From Phycisphaera sp. (GTDB lineage: Bacteria; Planctomycetota; Phycisphaerae; Phycisphaerales; Phycisphaeraceae), in contig JANQPR010000154.1 of the NCBI GenBank assembly GCA_028285385.1, positions 51,628 through 115,627 of the forward strand: 64,000 nucleotides of DNA. Direction: 5' to 3'. The notes under the pieces were generated by a model, which was not told the DNA's origin, did no database searches, and saw nothing but the letters and a program-made list of their open reading frames with translations. The position numbers and the translations under genes were made by a program. Below are positions 20,943-29,686 of this stretch, piece by piece. Position 1 is the first letter of the stretch. Each line of letters begins with the position of its first letter.

Positions 20943-21506
20943 ATGCAGACCGCGCCTGCCGAGAAGCCGCCGTCCCGAAACCCACAGCTTCACATGGTCT
21001 GGCCTGTTCGCCAGCGATTGACGCCCCCTCCGGCTTGCGAGCCCGCCGGTTACCGCATTCGGCTCCAGCAACCCGAAGACGAGATGGAGATTCTCGACAC
21101 CATGGCGTCCGCCGGCTGGCCCACGTGGAAGGATGACTCGCTGCCCAAAGCCCGCGGTCGTGTTCTCAAAGACGGGTGGTTCGTGGTTGTGTGCCGATCA
21201 ACCCGCCAGGTTGTAGCGACCGCGATGGCCCAACGCGACCGCAACGAGTTCGGTCAGCCGGGGGGCGAGTTGGGCTGGGTGGCCTGCCGCTCCGAGCACA
21301 GCGGCAAAGGGCTGGGCTCCCTGGTATGTACCGCGGTCACTCAACGTCTACTTGACGAAGGCTTTCATCATGTCCACCTCTACACCGACGACTGGCGGCT
21401 GCCTGCGATCAAGACCTATCTGAAGCTTGGATATGCACCGTGGCTAGAGCACCCCGGAGATCAAGACCGCTGGCACCAGGTGTTCGAGCACCTTGAACTC
21501 GGATGA
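20943..21506 (+). CDS. GNAT-family N-acetyltransferase
   Basis: Up to 187 residues. ATG at 20994 (MVWPVRQRL) is a good alternative that removes a proline-rich leader. The acetyl-CoA binding motif A is visible as GWVACRSEHSGKGLGSLVC, with a Q/RxxGxG/A-like SGKGLGS, and the C-terminal half contains VHLYTDDWRLPAIKTYLKLGY, matching GNAT motif B. Substrate unknown. It diverges from the IclR operon and is followed by the second transposase relic, so it may be part of the same inserted block. Confidence 0.82.
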   Translation: MQTAPAEKPPSRNPQLHMVWPVRQRLTPPPACEPAGYRIRLQQPEDEMEILDTMASAGWPTWKDDSLPKARGRVLKDGWFVVVCRSTRQVVATAMAQRDRNEFGQPGGELGWVACRSEHSGKGLGSLVCTAVTQRLLDEGFHHVHLYTDDWRLPAIKTYLKLGYAPWLEHPGDQDRWHQVFEHLELG

Positions 21507-21511
21507 CGAGG

Positions 21512-21730
21512 GTGGATCCCCGCCGTAACGAGCAGCCGGTCGATGCCGCGGGTGAACGTGGCGTCCCGGTCATGGATGGAGTGCGTGGCCTCGAGGCCCT
21601 GGTCCTCCAACCACATCAGGAGGTTTTCGGCCTTGATGCTTCACTCAGCCATCGGCGGGGTGTTACGTGACCGGTAAGCACCTGGCACGGCGTGTGCCGA
21701 CGTTGATGAATTCAAGCATGTGCTCGGATC
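21512..21730 (-). pseudogene. Decayed integrase-type transposase, copy 2
   Basis: Read on the minus strand, this stretch matches parts of copy 1 at 12036-12650 in the same order. LEFINVGTRRA corresponds to LAFIHVDTRRV. LLMWLEDQGLEATHSIHDRD corresponds to FLMWLQDQ and THLIHNRD. FTRGIDRLLVTA corresponds to LAQGFDRLLGTA. Frames are broken and much of the gene is missing, including the conserved end with the last catalytic Glu. Same orientation as copy 1, about 9.5 kb away. Confidence 0.7.
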
Positions 21731-21815
21731 TGACCTGCCCCCGAAAGCCCGTCCTGCCGTAGCGAGAGGCTTCGGCCGTCCGGAGCCACCAAACTTGGGA
21801 ACACGCCAATAGGGG

Positions 21816-21843
21816 TTGACAAACTGCAAAACGGCAGCATAAT
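21816..21843 (+). promoter_or_regulatory. Sigma70-type promoter of LacI-2
   Basis: TTGACA (21816-21821), 16-base spacer, CATAAT (21838-21843). The candidate operator at 21849-21862 lies at the expected transcription start. Confidence 0.65.
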
Positions 21844-21848
21844 TGGTT

Positions 21849-21862
21849 TTTTAGCGTTACAA
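21849..21862. promoter_or_regulatory. Candidate LacI-2 operator (autoregulatory)
   Basis: TTTTAGCGTTACAA, 12 of 14 bases identical to TTTTAACGTTGCAA at 23067. Position just after the -10 box suggests autorepression. Confidence 0.55.
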
Positions 21863-21916
21863 TCGCTTTTTTTGGTTGTCTGACCAACACGATTTCTCAC
21901 GTTCCGGAGTTCTTTG

Positions 21917-22930
21917 ATGCCGGTCACACTCAAGCAGGTTGCCGCCAAAGCCAACTGCTCGGTGATGACGGCGAGCGGCATTTTGGGCAACAAGGCTCAC
22001 CTGTTTCGCGCAGAGATGCGTGAACGCGTGATGGCATCCGCGATGGAACTCGGCTACCGCCCCAACTCGTCCGCGCGAGCGGTTCGCGAGGGCCGCTACG
22101 GCAATGTGGCCGTCGTCGCGTCGACGAGACAGCACGAAAACCACCTCCCCTTCTTCCTGATGGAGGCCATTGAGGCGCGGCTTGCTTCCGAGGATCTGCT
22201 CCTCTTGTACACCCGCCTGCCGGAGCAAAAGCTCGCGAAGGACCCGGAGTTCTTGCTGAAAGCGATGAGGCGTTGGTCGGCCGACGGCTTGCTCATCACG
22301 TACAGCAAGGGCTATCCCAAAGAGATGCTCGACATCATCGAGCGGTACAGCCTGCCCTCGGTCTGGCTAAACTTCAAGCGGGACCATGACTGTGTCTATC
22401 TCGAAGACATCTACGCGGGCCGGATCGCAACCGAGCGGCTGCTAGCGGCGGGACACCGGAAGATCGCGTTCGTCGACACCATGCGCTTCGACGCGCTCGA
22501 GGACTGTCACTACAGCGTCCGCGACCGTCAGCTCGGCTATATGCAAGCCATGACGAATGCAGGACTTACGTCACAAGTTTTCGCCCCGTACCCCGGAGAT
22601 GATTTCCAAGAAACCTCGGTGCGGCTCTTCGAGTTCTTCAAGAATCCAGACACTCGACCGGAAGCGGCGGTCGTGTATTCCGGCAGGGATTCCATGGAGT
22701 TGGCGGTGGCTTCCCTCGAAATCCCACGGATCCCAACCGTCTCGTTCGCGGAGCAGCAGCTCCTGAGTGTCGTTGACGGGTTTCTGGATACGGTCATTCT
22801 GCCACTCGATGAGATGGGCGAGAAGGCCGTCGAACTCCTGCTAAAAAAGATCGAATCGCCGCGCAAACCTCTTCCGCCGGTCGTGATCAGGCCCCGATTC
22901 GAGTCACCAGCCGGAGACACTCCAAGTTGA
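21917..22930 (+). CDS. LacI-family transcriptional regulator (LacI-2, module A)
   Basis: 337 residues. ATG at 21917 (MPVTLKQVAAKA) is preferred to TTG at 21914 because CGGAG at 21905-21909 is well spaced. HTH LKQVAAKANCSVMTASGIL, hinge near YRPNSSARAVREGRYGNVAV, then a sugar-binding-protein-like effector domain ending in PVVIRPRFESPA. It is followed on the same strand by the three structural genes of module A. Three nearly identical 14-base sites, one at its own promoter and two around the module A promoter, make it the likely regulator of both. Effector unknown, probably a mono- or oligosaccharide. Confidence 0.93.
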   Translation: MPVTLKQVAAKANCSVMTASGILGNKAHLFRAEMRERVMASAMELGYRPNSSARAVREGRYGNVAVVASTRQHENHLPFFLMEAIEARLASEDLLLLYTRLPEQKLAKDPEFLLKAMRRWSADGLLITYSKGYPKEMLDIIERYSLPSVWLNFKRDHDCVYLEDIYAGRIATERLLAAGHRKIAFVDTMRFDALEDCHYSVRDRQLGYMQAMTNAGLTSQVFAPYPGDDFQETSVRLFEFFKNPDTRPEAAVVYSGRDSMELAVASLEIPRIPTVSFAEQQLLSVVDGFLDTVILPLDEMGEKAVELLLKKIESPRKPLPPVVIRPRFESPAGDTPS

Positions 22931-23066
22931 CACCCGATTACGCGCTCATTTTCTGTTCTCGCAGCGCCTCGTGCCCGGCGACGGCGGAGTCCGATCTCGC
23001 GGAACCATCTACGGACCTGCAACTGCAGGACAGCTGCCTCGACGTCATCCTGTCTTGGTTTGATTA

Positions 23067-23080
23067 TTTTAACGTTGCAA
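23067..23080. promoter_or_regulatory. Candidate LacI-2 operator, upstream site
   Basis: TTTTAACGTTGCAA, 13 of 14 bases identical to the site at 23143. Located 20 bases upstream of the -10/-35 pair at 23087-23115. Confidence 0.65.
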
Positions 23081-23086
23081 TTTCTC

Positions 23087-23115
23087 TTGAACCGTGTCGT
23101 CGGATTGATTACACT
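23087..23115 (+). promoter_or_regulatory. Promoter of module A structural genes
   Basis: TTGAAC (23087-23092), 17-base spacer, TACACT (23110-23115). It lies between two operator-like 14-mers whose centres are 76 bp apart, about seven helical turns, an arrangement compatible with looping by a tetrameric LacI protein. Confidence 0.55.
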
Positions 23116-23142
23116 GTCCTATCGAACGGTAAGTTTCAGATA

Positions 23143-23156
23143 TTGTAACGTTGCAA
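23143..23156. promoter_or_regulatory. Candidate LacI-2 operator, downstream site
   Basis: TTGTAACGTTGCAA, nearly a perfect palindrome (its complement is TTGCAACGTTACAA) with the central CG step common in LacI-family operators. Confidence 0.7.
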
Positions 23157-23326
23157 AAACTCTGCCTTGGGTCTCGCGCTCTCGAAAGGTGGACGTCCGC
23201 TGAGTTGGACGGTGAGTCCCTTGATTGTTCTTGGCTGGTTTTCATGGTTGTGCGTGCTTGATGGCTGATGTCGGAGCCTTGGATCACGCATCTCGTGTTT
23301 TCTCACCCTATCTGAGGAGATTATTG

Positions 23327-24067
23327 ATGAGACGTTTCATGATGGGTTTTTCTGTTGTCGCGATGGCGGGGTTGGCTCCTATGGTGCCTGCCAGCGCATC
23401 GGTAACGATCGGCGCGTCGGTTCAGGACACCTGGCAGCGGTTCAACTTTGTTGATTCATTTGGGACGGACACCCAGCCGGGCTTCCGCACCAACGTCTTC
23501 GACCCCGGCGGCGGTCGCCAGACCGCGTTGAAGTTTACCGGTCTCAACGCCGCGCTCGCGCCGACCGGTGGTACGACGGCTGACGTGACCGGCGCTCAAC
23601 TCGAGTTGACCGTACTCGATTATGACACCGAACTCGGCGCGTTCGGTTGGACCCTTTACACCGTGAACGACGGGGTCACCAACGAGGACTTCGATGAAGT
23701 CAACGATACGTTCCACGACCTCCCAGCCATGCTGACCGGTGCCGCCATCACGGCGTCGGTGGACCTGACCCAGGCCGTGGCCCAGGACACGCTGGACCTG
23801 ATTTTTGCCGGTACCAACCCGGACGGTAGCCCGGTGTTTGATGCGCGTCCGCAGCCCGGTGACGTGCTGACGTTCGATATCCCGGACATCAGCGCTATCA
23901 CGGGCGATACCAATGACGTCCTCGTTCTGCACTTCCACCAAACCAGTGGTCAGAATCAAGACTTCAACGCCAAGTTCAGTCAAGCCAACCTGATCCTGGT
24001 CCCCGAGCCGGCTTCGTTGGCCCTGTTGGGGCTGGGCGGCCTGGCGCTAATGCGTCGCCGTGCGTGA
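23327..24067 (+). CDS. PEP-CTERM protein, first structural gene of module A
   Basis: 246 residues from ATG at 23327, with AGGAG eight bases upstream. Signal peptide MRRFMMGFSVVAMAGLAPMV ends near PASAS. The mature part is a beta-rich domain with DTWQRF near the start and TGAQLELTVLD, similar in style to DNRLRE domains. The tail [18 protein letters not shown] then RRRA is a PEP-CTERM sorting signal. Expected fate is export, removal of the tail by exosortase and attachment or release at the surface. Stable hairpins follow its stop codon, a common mark of a strongly expressed gene. Counterpart in module B is the gene at 36949-38028. Ligand unknown. Confidence 0.85.
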   Translation: MRRFMMGFSVVAMAGLAPMVPASASVTIGASVQDTWQRFNFVDSFGTDTQPGFRTNVFDPGGGRQTALKFTGLNAALAPTGGTTADVTGAQLELTVLDYDTELGAFGWTLYTVNDGVTNEDFDEVNDTFHDLPAMLTGAAITASVDLTQAVAQDTLDLIFAGTNPDGSPVFDARPQPGDVLTFDIPDISAITGDTNDVLVLHFHQTSGQNQDFNAKFSQANLILVPEPASLALLGLGGLALMRRRA

Positions 24068-24140
24068 ATGTGTGTTTGGTCTGGGTTAGTTGACAAGGGA
24101 ACGAGTGGGTCGTGGCCGCAGGCCCGCTCACTCCAGTCAG

Positions 24141-24193
24141 CACCGGGTGTGCTCTCCGCCGCCACCTGCTCAAGGCGGCGGAGAGTCCCGGTG
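24141..24193 (+). terminator. Strong hairpin between PEP-CTERM and prepilin-like genes (module A)
   Basis: CTCTCCGCCGCC (24152-24163) pairs perfectly with GGCGGCGGAGAG (24174-24185) over a 10-base loop. An outer CACCGG/CCGGTG stem (24141-24146, 24188-24193) extends it. There is no T tract, so it is more likely a partial or Rho-type stop, or an mRNA-end stabiliser, than a full intrinsic terminator. Confidence 0.6.
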
Positions 24194-24210
24194 GGGGACA
24201 AGAAAGTGCG

Positions 24211-24255
24211 CAGGCCGGTGTCGGGCACGCCTCCGGCCTGTTTCGAGAATCTCGA
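24211..24255 (+). other. Two further hairpins in the same leader
   Basis: CAGGCCGG (24211-24218) pairs with CCGGCCTG (24233-24240), and TCGAGA-A-TCTCGA follows at 24243-24255. With the hairpin at 24141 this makes three stems within about 115 bases before the prepilin-like gene. Confidence 0.5.
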
Positions 24256-24357
24256 CTCATGTTCGGCCCCGCTCGCGTTTCTTGGGGCTTAGACCGATCC
24301 ACCTGGCCAGGAGACGGCTTCCCACCGTACGGGACGCCGCCGCAAGGAAACTTCACG

Positions 24358-25221
24358 ATGACACGGTCCCGCTCCCAAACCAACGCCTTCACCCTCATCG
24401 AGCTGCTGGTGGTCATCAGCATCATCGCCCTGCTGATCGGCATCCTGTTGCCCGCATTGGGCGCGGCGCGCAAGACGGCACGGGGCATGGTGTGTCAATC
24501 CAACCTCCGACAAATGGCGATCGCATCGAATGCTTACGCCGCGGATCACGATGGGTTTCTGCCGATGGCGATGGGGCAGGACGTGTCCGGAAGGCCCTCG
24601 TACTACGAGCCGCGTTGGTGGGGATGGACGCTGTTCCCCTACCTGTATTCCGGGAAGCCGCACCCCACGTCGGCGGGCGATACCGCGGCGGCCATTGAAC
24701 TGGCGATCGATGAGCTCATCGAAGGGTTCCCGGAAAACAACATCTACACCTGTCCCGAAGACGGCCCGCCGTTCGAGTCATACCAACAGCAGAGCTTCAT
24801 CAGTCTCTTGGTGACCGACCCCGACGCCGTGACGGGCTTCAACTACATCGGGGTCAGCACAGACAACACCTTGGTTGCGCGAGGAGAGTTCGGCAGGGCG
24901 TACGCGTCCGTGTTCCGGATCGATCGCGGCAGGGCCAATCAAGCGGCGCTCCACTTCGACGGTGACGACGGCTGGAGCAACAGCAACCCGTGGGGTGGTG
25001 TTGGCTACGACAACTGGGGGACCGGGATCCCCGGCTCGTCAACAGGTGGGGCGATGCGTCACGGCAACCAGACCACGATCAACTTCAGCACGCCGATGGG
25101 CAACGTTAAATCCATCCAGTTCAAAAAAGAGATGGACCCCAGCGGCGCCGACTTCCGTGACTGGGACTGGGAAGGCGAGGACCTTCACTGGGTAAACGAC
25201 CCGGACTACGCCGCTCCTTGA
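24358..25221 (+). CDS. Prepilin-like (type II secretion/type IV pilin N-terminus) protein, module A
   Basis: 287 residues from ATG at 24358. The prepilin signal is [20 protein letters not shown]: a short basic leader, a cleavage site before Phe, Glu at +5 and a hydrophobic helix. The globular part has conserved blocks shared with the paralogue at 35984: EP.WWGW.L..YLY, CPE...FESY.QQ, an [13 protein letters not shown] block like the HxxGxNxxFxDG part of planctomycete pilin-like proteins, and a C-terminal DWDWE ... W..DPDY. The role may be a pseudopilin or surface fibre. A secretion apparatus is not encoded nearby. It is flanked by two PEP-CTERM genes under the LacI-2 promoter. Confidence 0.85.
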   Translation: MTRSRSQTNAFTLIELLVVISIIALLIGILLPALGAARKTARGMVCQSNLRQMAIASNAYAADHDGFLPMAMGQDVSGRPSYYEPRWWGWTLFPYLYSGKPHPTSAGDTAAAIELAIDELIEGFPENNIYTCPEDGPPFESYQQQSFISLLVTDPDAVTGFNYIGVSTDNTLVARGEFGRAYASVFRIDRGRANQAALHFDGDDGWSNSNPWGGVGYDNWGTGIPGSSTGGAMRHGNQTTINFSTPMGNVKSIQFKKEMDPSGADFRDWDWEGEDLHWVNDPDYAAP

Positions 25222-25322
25222 GCAGTTCCTGACGGTCAGCGATTCGGGCCCGCCCTGGGCCGATGTCCAACTCTTGATTCCGTAACCATGTCTACCCATA
25301 TTTTTTTGGAGGAAGCACGATC

Positions 25323-27011
25323 ATGACTTCTATCCCCCGCGAGGTTCCGTTTGGGCTGTGTCTTGCAATCGGCGCCGTTACCCCGGCGTTAGCGCTAGAA
25401 CCAATTCTGACTCTGGATTTTGAAGAAGGGACCGCCGGCACAACCGTGCAGGCCGACTCCGTCGAGGTCGGCGGTGGCTTAGGAAACTTCGAGGGCGCGC
25501 TTGCTCAATACAGCGACGTTCAGACTCGTCCCGGTGGCGGCTCACTGTCGTTGCTGATGCAAGACTCGATCTTTGCTGGCGGTGCGAATCAGCCGGAGGT
25601 GTTCTGGAACCTCACCAACGACGGCTCCCCCCTGGACACGACGCGCACGCTCAAGTTCAGCTACTGGCACTACGTCTCCGACACCACGGTGGAGGGGAGT
25701 CCGCAGAGCGCAACCGCGGGGAACAACTTTCACGCCATTCTGACCGCCAGCGACGCCAACCGCACCCGCCCCGAAGGCAACGGGGGCTACCTCGCCAACG
25801 TCTGGAACTGGCAGGACGGCCCGGCGACGACGCCCGGCACGTTCCAGTACAAGGGCGATGTCGACGCGGCAGTCTTCCCGCAGCCGCTTGTCGATGGCAC
25901 TACGGGCCAACCGTTGCCGCTCAACACCGGGACCTGGCATCGTGTCGATAACTACATCCCATTGATCGACTTGATCAACCCCGCGTCCGGTCAGCCCGGC
26001 GGCTCGACACTCTTTACCGGCCTGCAGGACTTGGCCGACCTTGACGGCGACCTGGATACATCCGAGTTCCTCGGGTACATCGACCTGACCGGCCGTAGTT
26101 TCGACGCCGACCCCAACAACGACCGCGACCCCGACGTCAACGTTTTCTACTCCCGCGTGCTCGACGGCGCGTTGAACACACTCGGACAGACGCCGTATAT
26201 GACCCGGCGCGGCTCCGACAGCGGCGTGGCCGGCGAGCCCGGCGGCACCGACCCGGACCTGCGTATTCGCGCCCTGCAGCTGATTGGCTTCGGCGCTGAC
26301 TTCAAGACCTCGTTCTACGACGACATCACCTTCGGCTACGTCGATACCGGCGACATCACCACGTCCATCGAGGCGATCGCAGCCGGGTCTTCGTCCGGCG
26401 AGTTTGATTACAACGCCGACGGCGTCATCGACAACGCCGACGCGACCTACTACATCCAAACCGTCCTGCTCACCGCGTTCGGCGATACCAACTACGACTT
26501 CCAAGTCGACCTGCCGGACCTTCAGGCGATCGCCGACAACTTCGGCACGGCGACCAGCGGCTGGGAAAACGGCGATCTCAACGGTGACGGACAGGTCGAT
26601 CAGGCCGACGTTGACCTCATCGGTGCCAACTGGCACCACACGCTGATCATCCCCAACCCCGGTGTGCAGCCCACGCCCACGGGACCGGCAGACTTCAATG
26701 ACGCCCTCGCCCTGGTTGGGTTGGTTATCGATGGCATCGTCGGCGACTACGACGACTCCGGTCAGGTCGAGCAGGGCGACCTCGACATCGTCCTGCAGAA
26801 CTGGGGCACCGGCACCTTCACCGGCAACGCGGACAACCTCGTCGGCGGCGGCCCGTTCGACGGCACCGTCGACCAGAACGAGCTCGACGGCGTGCTGCAG
26901 AACTGGGGCAGCGTCGCCGCCCCGGACTTCGCCGGCGCGGCCGTGCCCGAGCCCGCGGCCCTCGCGCTCCTGGGCGTCGGTGGCCTGGCAATGCTGCGGC
27001 GTCATAGATGA
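25323..27011 (+). CDS. PEP-CTERM protein with EF-hand (dockerin-like) repeats, module A
   Basis: 562 residues. GGAGGA nine bases before ATG at 25323. Signal peptide to about residue 24 (TPALALE). Residues 25-350 form a large beta-rich, jelly-roll-like domain of unknown ligand (PEVFWNLTNDGSPLDTTRT, FSYWHYVS). Residues 359-530 hold EF-hand-type loops as in dockerins: YNADGVIDNAD (about 360), LNGDGQVDQAD (about 418), YDDSGQVEQGD (about 475) and FDGTVDQNELD (about 510). The C-terminus is VPEPAALALLGVGGLAML then RRHR, a PEP-CTERM signal. Probable secreted, calcium-binding surface protein that may bind carbohydrate. Close paralogue at 34262-35863. Confidence 0.85.
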   Translation: MTSIPREVPFGLCLAIGAVTPALALEPILTLDFEEGTAGTTVQADSVEVGGGLGNFEGALAQYSDVQTRPGGGSLSLLMQDSIFAGGANQPEVFWNLTNDGSPLDTTRTLKFSYWHYVSDTTVEGSPQSATAGNNFHAILTASDANRTRPEGNGGYLANVWNWQDGPATTPGTFQYKGDVDAAVFPQPLVDGTTGQPLPLNTGTWHRVDNYIPLIDLINPASGQPGGSTLFTGLQDLADLDGDLDTSEFLGYIDLTGRSFDADPNNDRDPDVNVFYSRVLDGALNTLGQTPYMTRRGSDSGVAGEPGGTDPDLRIRALQLIGFGADFKTSFYDDITFGYVDTGDITTSIEAIAAGSSSGEFDYNADGVIDNADATYYIQTVLLTAFGDTNYDFQVDLPDLQAIADNFGTATSGWENGDLNGDGQVDQADVDLIGANWHHTLIIPNPGVQPTPTGPADFNDALALVGLVIDGIVGDYDDSGQVEQGDLDIVLQNWGTGTFTGNADNLVGGGPFDGTVDQNELDGVLQNWGSVAAPDFAGAAVPEPAALALLGVGGLAMLRRHR

Positions 27012-27330
27012 CGAATTCATCCTCCGCCACGGCGTCAGCCCAACGGCGATGCCGTGGATTCCTGAACCTTGGGTGACACTGGGGTCGTCGATACCTCCAG
27101 TCAACGTGCTCCGTGCGGCAGCGTTCGACGTGTGGTTATACACTCGCTCAAAATCGCCGACGACGTGTTGGGGACCAATACCCGGGGCGTTACGGCTCGG
27201 GTCTCGGAGTGGGGCAAACAAGGTCGGGGACGAATCTCGCGGTTCGACGGCCGGCGGGTCTTCTGGGGGACGCGTGTGGATCGACTCAGCCGGCGCGGTT
27301 CGCCGCACGTTGGCGACATAGCTTCCGGAT
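27012..27330. other. Convergent intergenic region
   Basis: 319 bases between the ends of two convergent genes. A seven-base stem CCACGGC/GCCGTGG at 27027-27057 could act in termination, without a T tract. No gene is supported. Confidence 0.45.
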
Positions 27331-28260
27331 TCAAACGGGCGGAAGCACGGGCTCGGCCCCGCGTTGCGGCCGGTGCTCGAGCCAATCCTCGAGACGCGCG
27401 ACGAGTTCGGGGTGTTTGTGGCTGCGTGCGAGAAACCCCGCACCGTGGGCTGGCATCGGGTCTTGATCGGTGGGTTGGTACCGCAGGTCGACGCTCCAGC
27501 GCACATGGTCCGACTTGTTCGGCGTGCTCATGTGGATATTGCGGTCGTTGAAGAGGATTGCCGAGCCCGCCTTGACGGGCAACGCAACAACTCGTCTGCC
27601 GAAAGCGCGTATCTGCTCTTCACCGATCTCTGTGTAGGCGGTGCCGGTGCGGGTTTCGGCGTGATACTCGAGGACGCGGGTCCGGTGTGTGCGTGGCAGG
27701 ACATGCAGACAGCCGTTCTCGTGGGTGCTGTCGACAACTGGGATCCAGACGGTGATCACGGGGTTGCTGTTGGCGTCGGGCCAGTAGCTTCGGTCCTGGT
27801 GCCAAGGCACGGCACCGGCGGCGACGCCGGGCACCTTGGGTCGGACGTTGTAGACCGGGTTCGCGAAGACCTCTCCACCGATCAGGCTTTCGACCGCGTC
27901 GAGAATCTTCGGGTTGCTCATCAAGTCGAAGTATCCCGGCAAGCGGTCGCGCCAACTCCGGCCGTATTGAAGGAAGTCTTGATCGGACAACCCTTCAAAG
28001 AGTTGGGCGAGGCGTGAATCGAAGGGAGCGGCTTCGAGCCGGTCAACGACCAGACCGTTGGCAAACAACTCGTCGGCGATCATGTCCACCTTATGAGACA
28101 TGGCATCCCGGGCACCGGCCAACTCCTGGTCACCCAGGTATCGCTCCAGGACGAGGTACCCCTCGTGGTCGTAGAAATCGATCTGTTCCTGGCTAAGACA
28201 GCCGCCTTGCGGTCGGCCAACGAGGTCAGGGGCTTGGTTGGCTTGGTGGGAGGTCAGCAT
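27331..28260 (-). CDS. Phytanoyl-CoA dioxygenase (PhyH) family protein
   Basis: 309 residues from ATG at 28260, which has GGAG 11 bases upstream. Fe(II)/2-oxoglutarate oxygenase fold: the first iron ligands His and Asp in VPWHQDRSYWP, the distal His in NIHMSTPNKSD, and an Arg in HVRWSVDLRYQP for 2-oxoglutarate. PhyH proteins of this type are very common in planctomycete sugar clusters and act on unknown small molecules. Divergent from an AraC regulator 100 bases away, which probably controls it. Confidence 0.88.
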   Translation of the reverse strand: MLTSHQANQAPDLVGRPQGGCLSQEQIDFYDHEGYLVLERYLGDQELAGARDAMSHKVDMIADELFANGLVVDRLEAAPFDSRLAQLFEGLSDQDFLQYGRSWRDRLPGYFDLMSNPKILDAVESLIGGEVFANPVYNVRPKVPGVAAGAVPWHQDRSYWPDANSNPVITVWIPVVDSTHENGCLHVLPRTHRTRVLEYHAETRTGTAYTEIGEEQIRAFGRRVVALPVKAGSAILFNDRNIHMSTPNKSDHVRWSVDLRYQPTDQDPMPAHGAGFLARSHKHPELVARLEDWLEHRPQRGAEPVLPPV

Positions 28261-28360
28261 GGAAACGCTCCGCCGGGCAAAGTGGTAACTGATCCCATGA
28301 TCGTGCCCGGACAAGTCGATTTCAATCGCCCACAATCATCAAAAGTGGTATGTTTTCACC

Positions 28361-29215
28361 GTGAATCGCTTGCGCGGCACGGTCGAGCCAGCAAAATCAT
28401 CGGTGCCGCTGGCTATGCGTCCGACCATTGTCAGCACGGGTGTGTCGGTCCACGGAGAGTTTCCGGTCGAGCATTACCGGCTTGCGGGTCTGTGGTGCTT
28501 GCACCTCTACAGCTACAACGCGGAACTGAGGGTGGAGGGGAAGGCCCACGAAGTACGGCCGGGATCGAGTTCCATCGTGCCCCCCGGGGTTGACCTGGAG
28601 TACCGCTTCACGGGACGGTCCGAGCACGTGTATGCCCACTTCCGATTGCCGGGGATCGACAGCGTGCCGGCCACCGCCCTGATGCGCTACTGGGAACCGG
28701 CCCGTTTCGCGGCACTAGATCAAGCGCTCCGAGAAGCCGTGGGCTGGTTCGCCATCAATCCACGCCGCGCGGAGGTTCGACTCTGGGATGTGCTTTGGCA
28801 AGTCGTGGACGGCGACGGATCCCATACTCCGACAGGCGTGCCGCAGTTCGGCCTCGACGCGACAAGAGTTGACCCCGTGGCTCATCGACTCCAGTCGGCG
28901 ATCGAACTGCGGCTGGCTAAACGGATCCGGGTCGGCGATCTGCTGGCCACGCTGGACCTGGGGCTGTCGCACAACCAAATGCTCCGGCGGTTCCGACAAC
29001 AGACCGGCTCGAGCATCCTGGAGTACATCCGGCTCCGGCGTGTGCAGCGTGCGGACTACCTGCTGCGTTGCACGTCACTTCCGGTCAAAGCGGTGGCGGC
29101 ACAGGTGGGTGTGCCCGACCTTCAGGCCTTCAACAAGCTGATCCGCCGGGAGTTGGGCGTGTCTCCAAGGGCATGGCGCGAGTCCAGACGCGAGTTACCC
29201 CTGGATGGTGCTTGA
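28361..29215 (+). CDS. AraC-family transcriptional regulator
   Basis: 284 residues from GTG at 28361. ATG at 28415 (MRPTIVSTGVSVHGEF) is an alternative start. N-terminal cupin-like sensor (PGSSSIVPPGVDLEYRF) and C-terminal double helix-turn-helix: RIRVGDLLATLDLGLSHNQ, then VKAVAAQVGVPDLQAFNKLI and the family end ELGVSPRAWR. Divergent from the PhyH gene, so it likely senses the substrate of that oxygenase or a related sugar. No operator was found that I could defend. Confidence 0.9.
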   Translation: MNRLRGTVEPAKSSVPLAMRPTIVSTGVSVHGEFPVEHYRLAGLWCLHLYSYNAELRVEGKAHEVRPGSSSIVPPGVDLEYRFTGRSEHVYAHFRLPGIDSVPATALMRYWEPARFAALDQALREAVGWFAINPRRAEVRLWDVLWQVVDGDGSHTPTGVPQFGLDATRVDPVAHRLQSAIELRLAKRIRVGDLLATLDLGLSHNQMLRRFRQQTGSSILEYIRLRRVQRADYLLRCTSLPVKAVAAQVGVPDLQAFNKLIRRELGVSPRAWRESRRELPLDGA

Positions 29216-29686
29216 GGCGTGGTCTGTACCAAAATGTTGACGCTCGGATGTTTCCCTTCTGAATCCGTTATTCGATCTCAACACTACCCGATGAGATCGC
29301 GTTGATTAGAACCTTCATGAACACATCGCACGGCTAGAAACCCGGCCGGTCATGGCAGTTTGGCCTCGGGGAGGTACCTTCTGCATGCAACACCCGCCGC
29401 ACGCCGTTCTTGCCCAATGGGCACCCAAGCTCGATCAGCTCTCACACAATCCGGAGCTGCCACCATCCGGGCTTCGCTCTGGACAGACGAACGATGAGCT
29501 GACAGATACTCTTGGCAATTGAGCGTGACCGGCCAACACGGCCGGGTGTTCATCTCTCGTGCCCGACCGCACTAATGTGCCTCCGGCTCCAAGTACTTAG
29601 GTTTATCAGGCTGCCCCGCTATGCGGGTCTCGTTGATGTTTCAAGGCTGATTGCCCGGCGTCCAAATGACGCTATCGTGTCCTGGA
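29216..29686. other. Intergenic region with dispersed repeat R2 and small hairpins
   Basis: 471 bases with no gene I can support. Contains repeat R2 at 29272-29301, a CCGGCC/GGCCGG stem at 29529-29545 and a CCCGC/GCGGG stem near 29616-29627. A minus-strand frame at 29350-29553 has no recognisable family. Confidence 0.45.
29272..29301. repeat. Dispersed intergenic repeat R2, copy 1
   Basis: ACCCGATGAGATCGCG at the end of this stretch is identical to 51421-51436, and the preceding TCGATC..A.CA.T also matches. Both copies are intergenic. Confidence 0.6.

Larger units (their letters stand above)
22931..23326 (+). other. Regulatory region and long leader of module A
   Basis: 396 bases without a gene. 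It contains a promoter between two operator-like sites (23067-23156) and about 200 bases of untranslated leader with a weak CGTCC/GGACG stem near 23195. AGGAG at 23315-23319 serves the ATG at 23327. Confidence 0.55.

Noticed and set aside
25542..27506. 654-codon frame opposite the EF-hand PEP-CTERM gene
   Set aside because: It is the complement of the EF-hand repeats and is full of Val/Gly/Asp strings. The plus strand has signal peptide, repeats and sorting tail.
29350..29553. 67-codon minus-strand frame in the gap after the AraC gene
   Set aside because: No recognisable motif, ribosome site or neighbour relation. May be decayed sequence.
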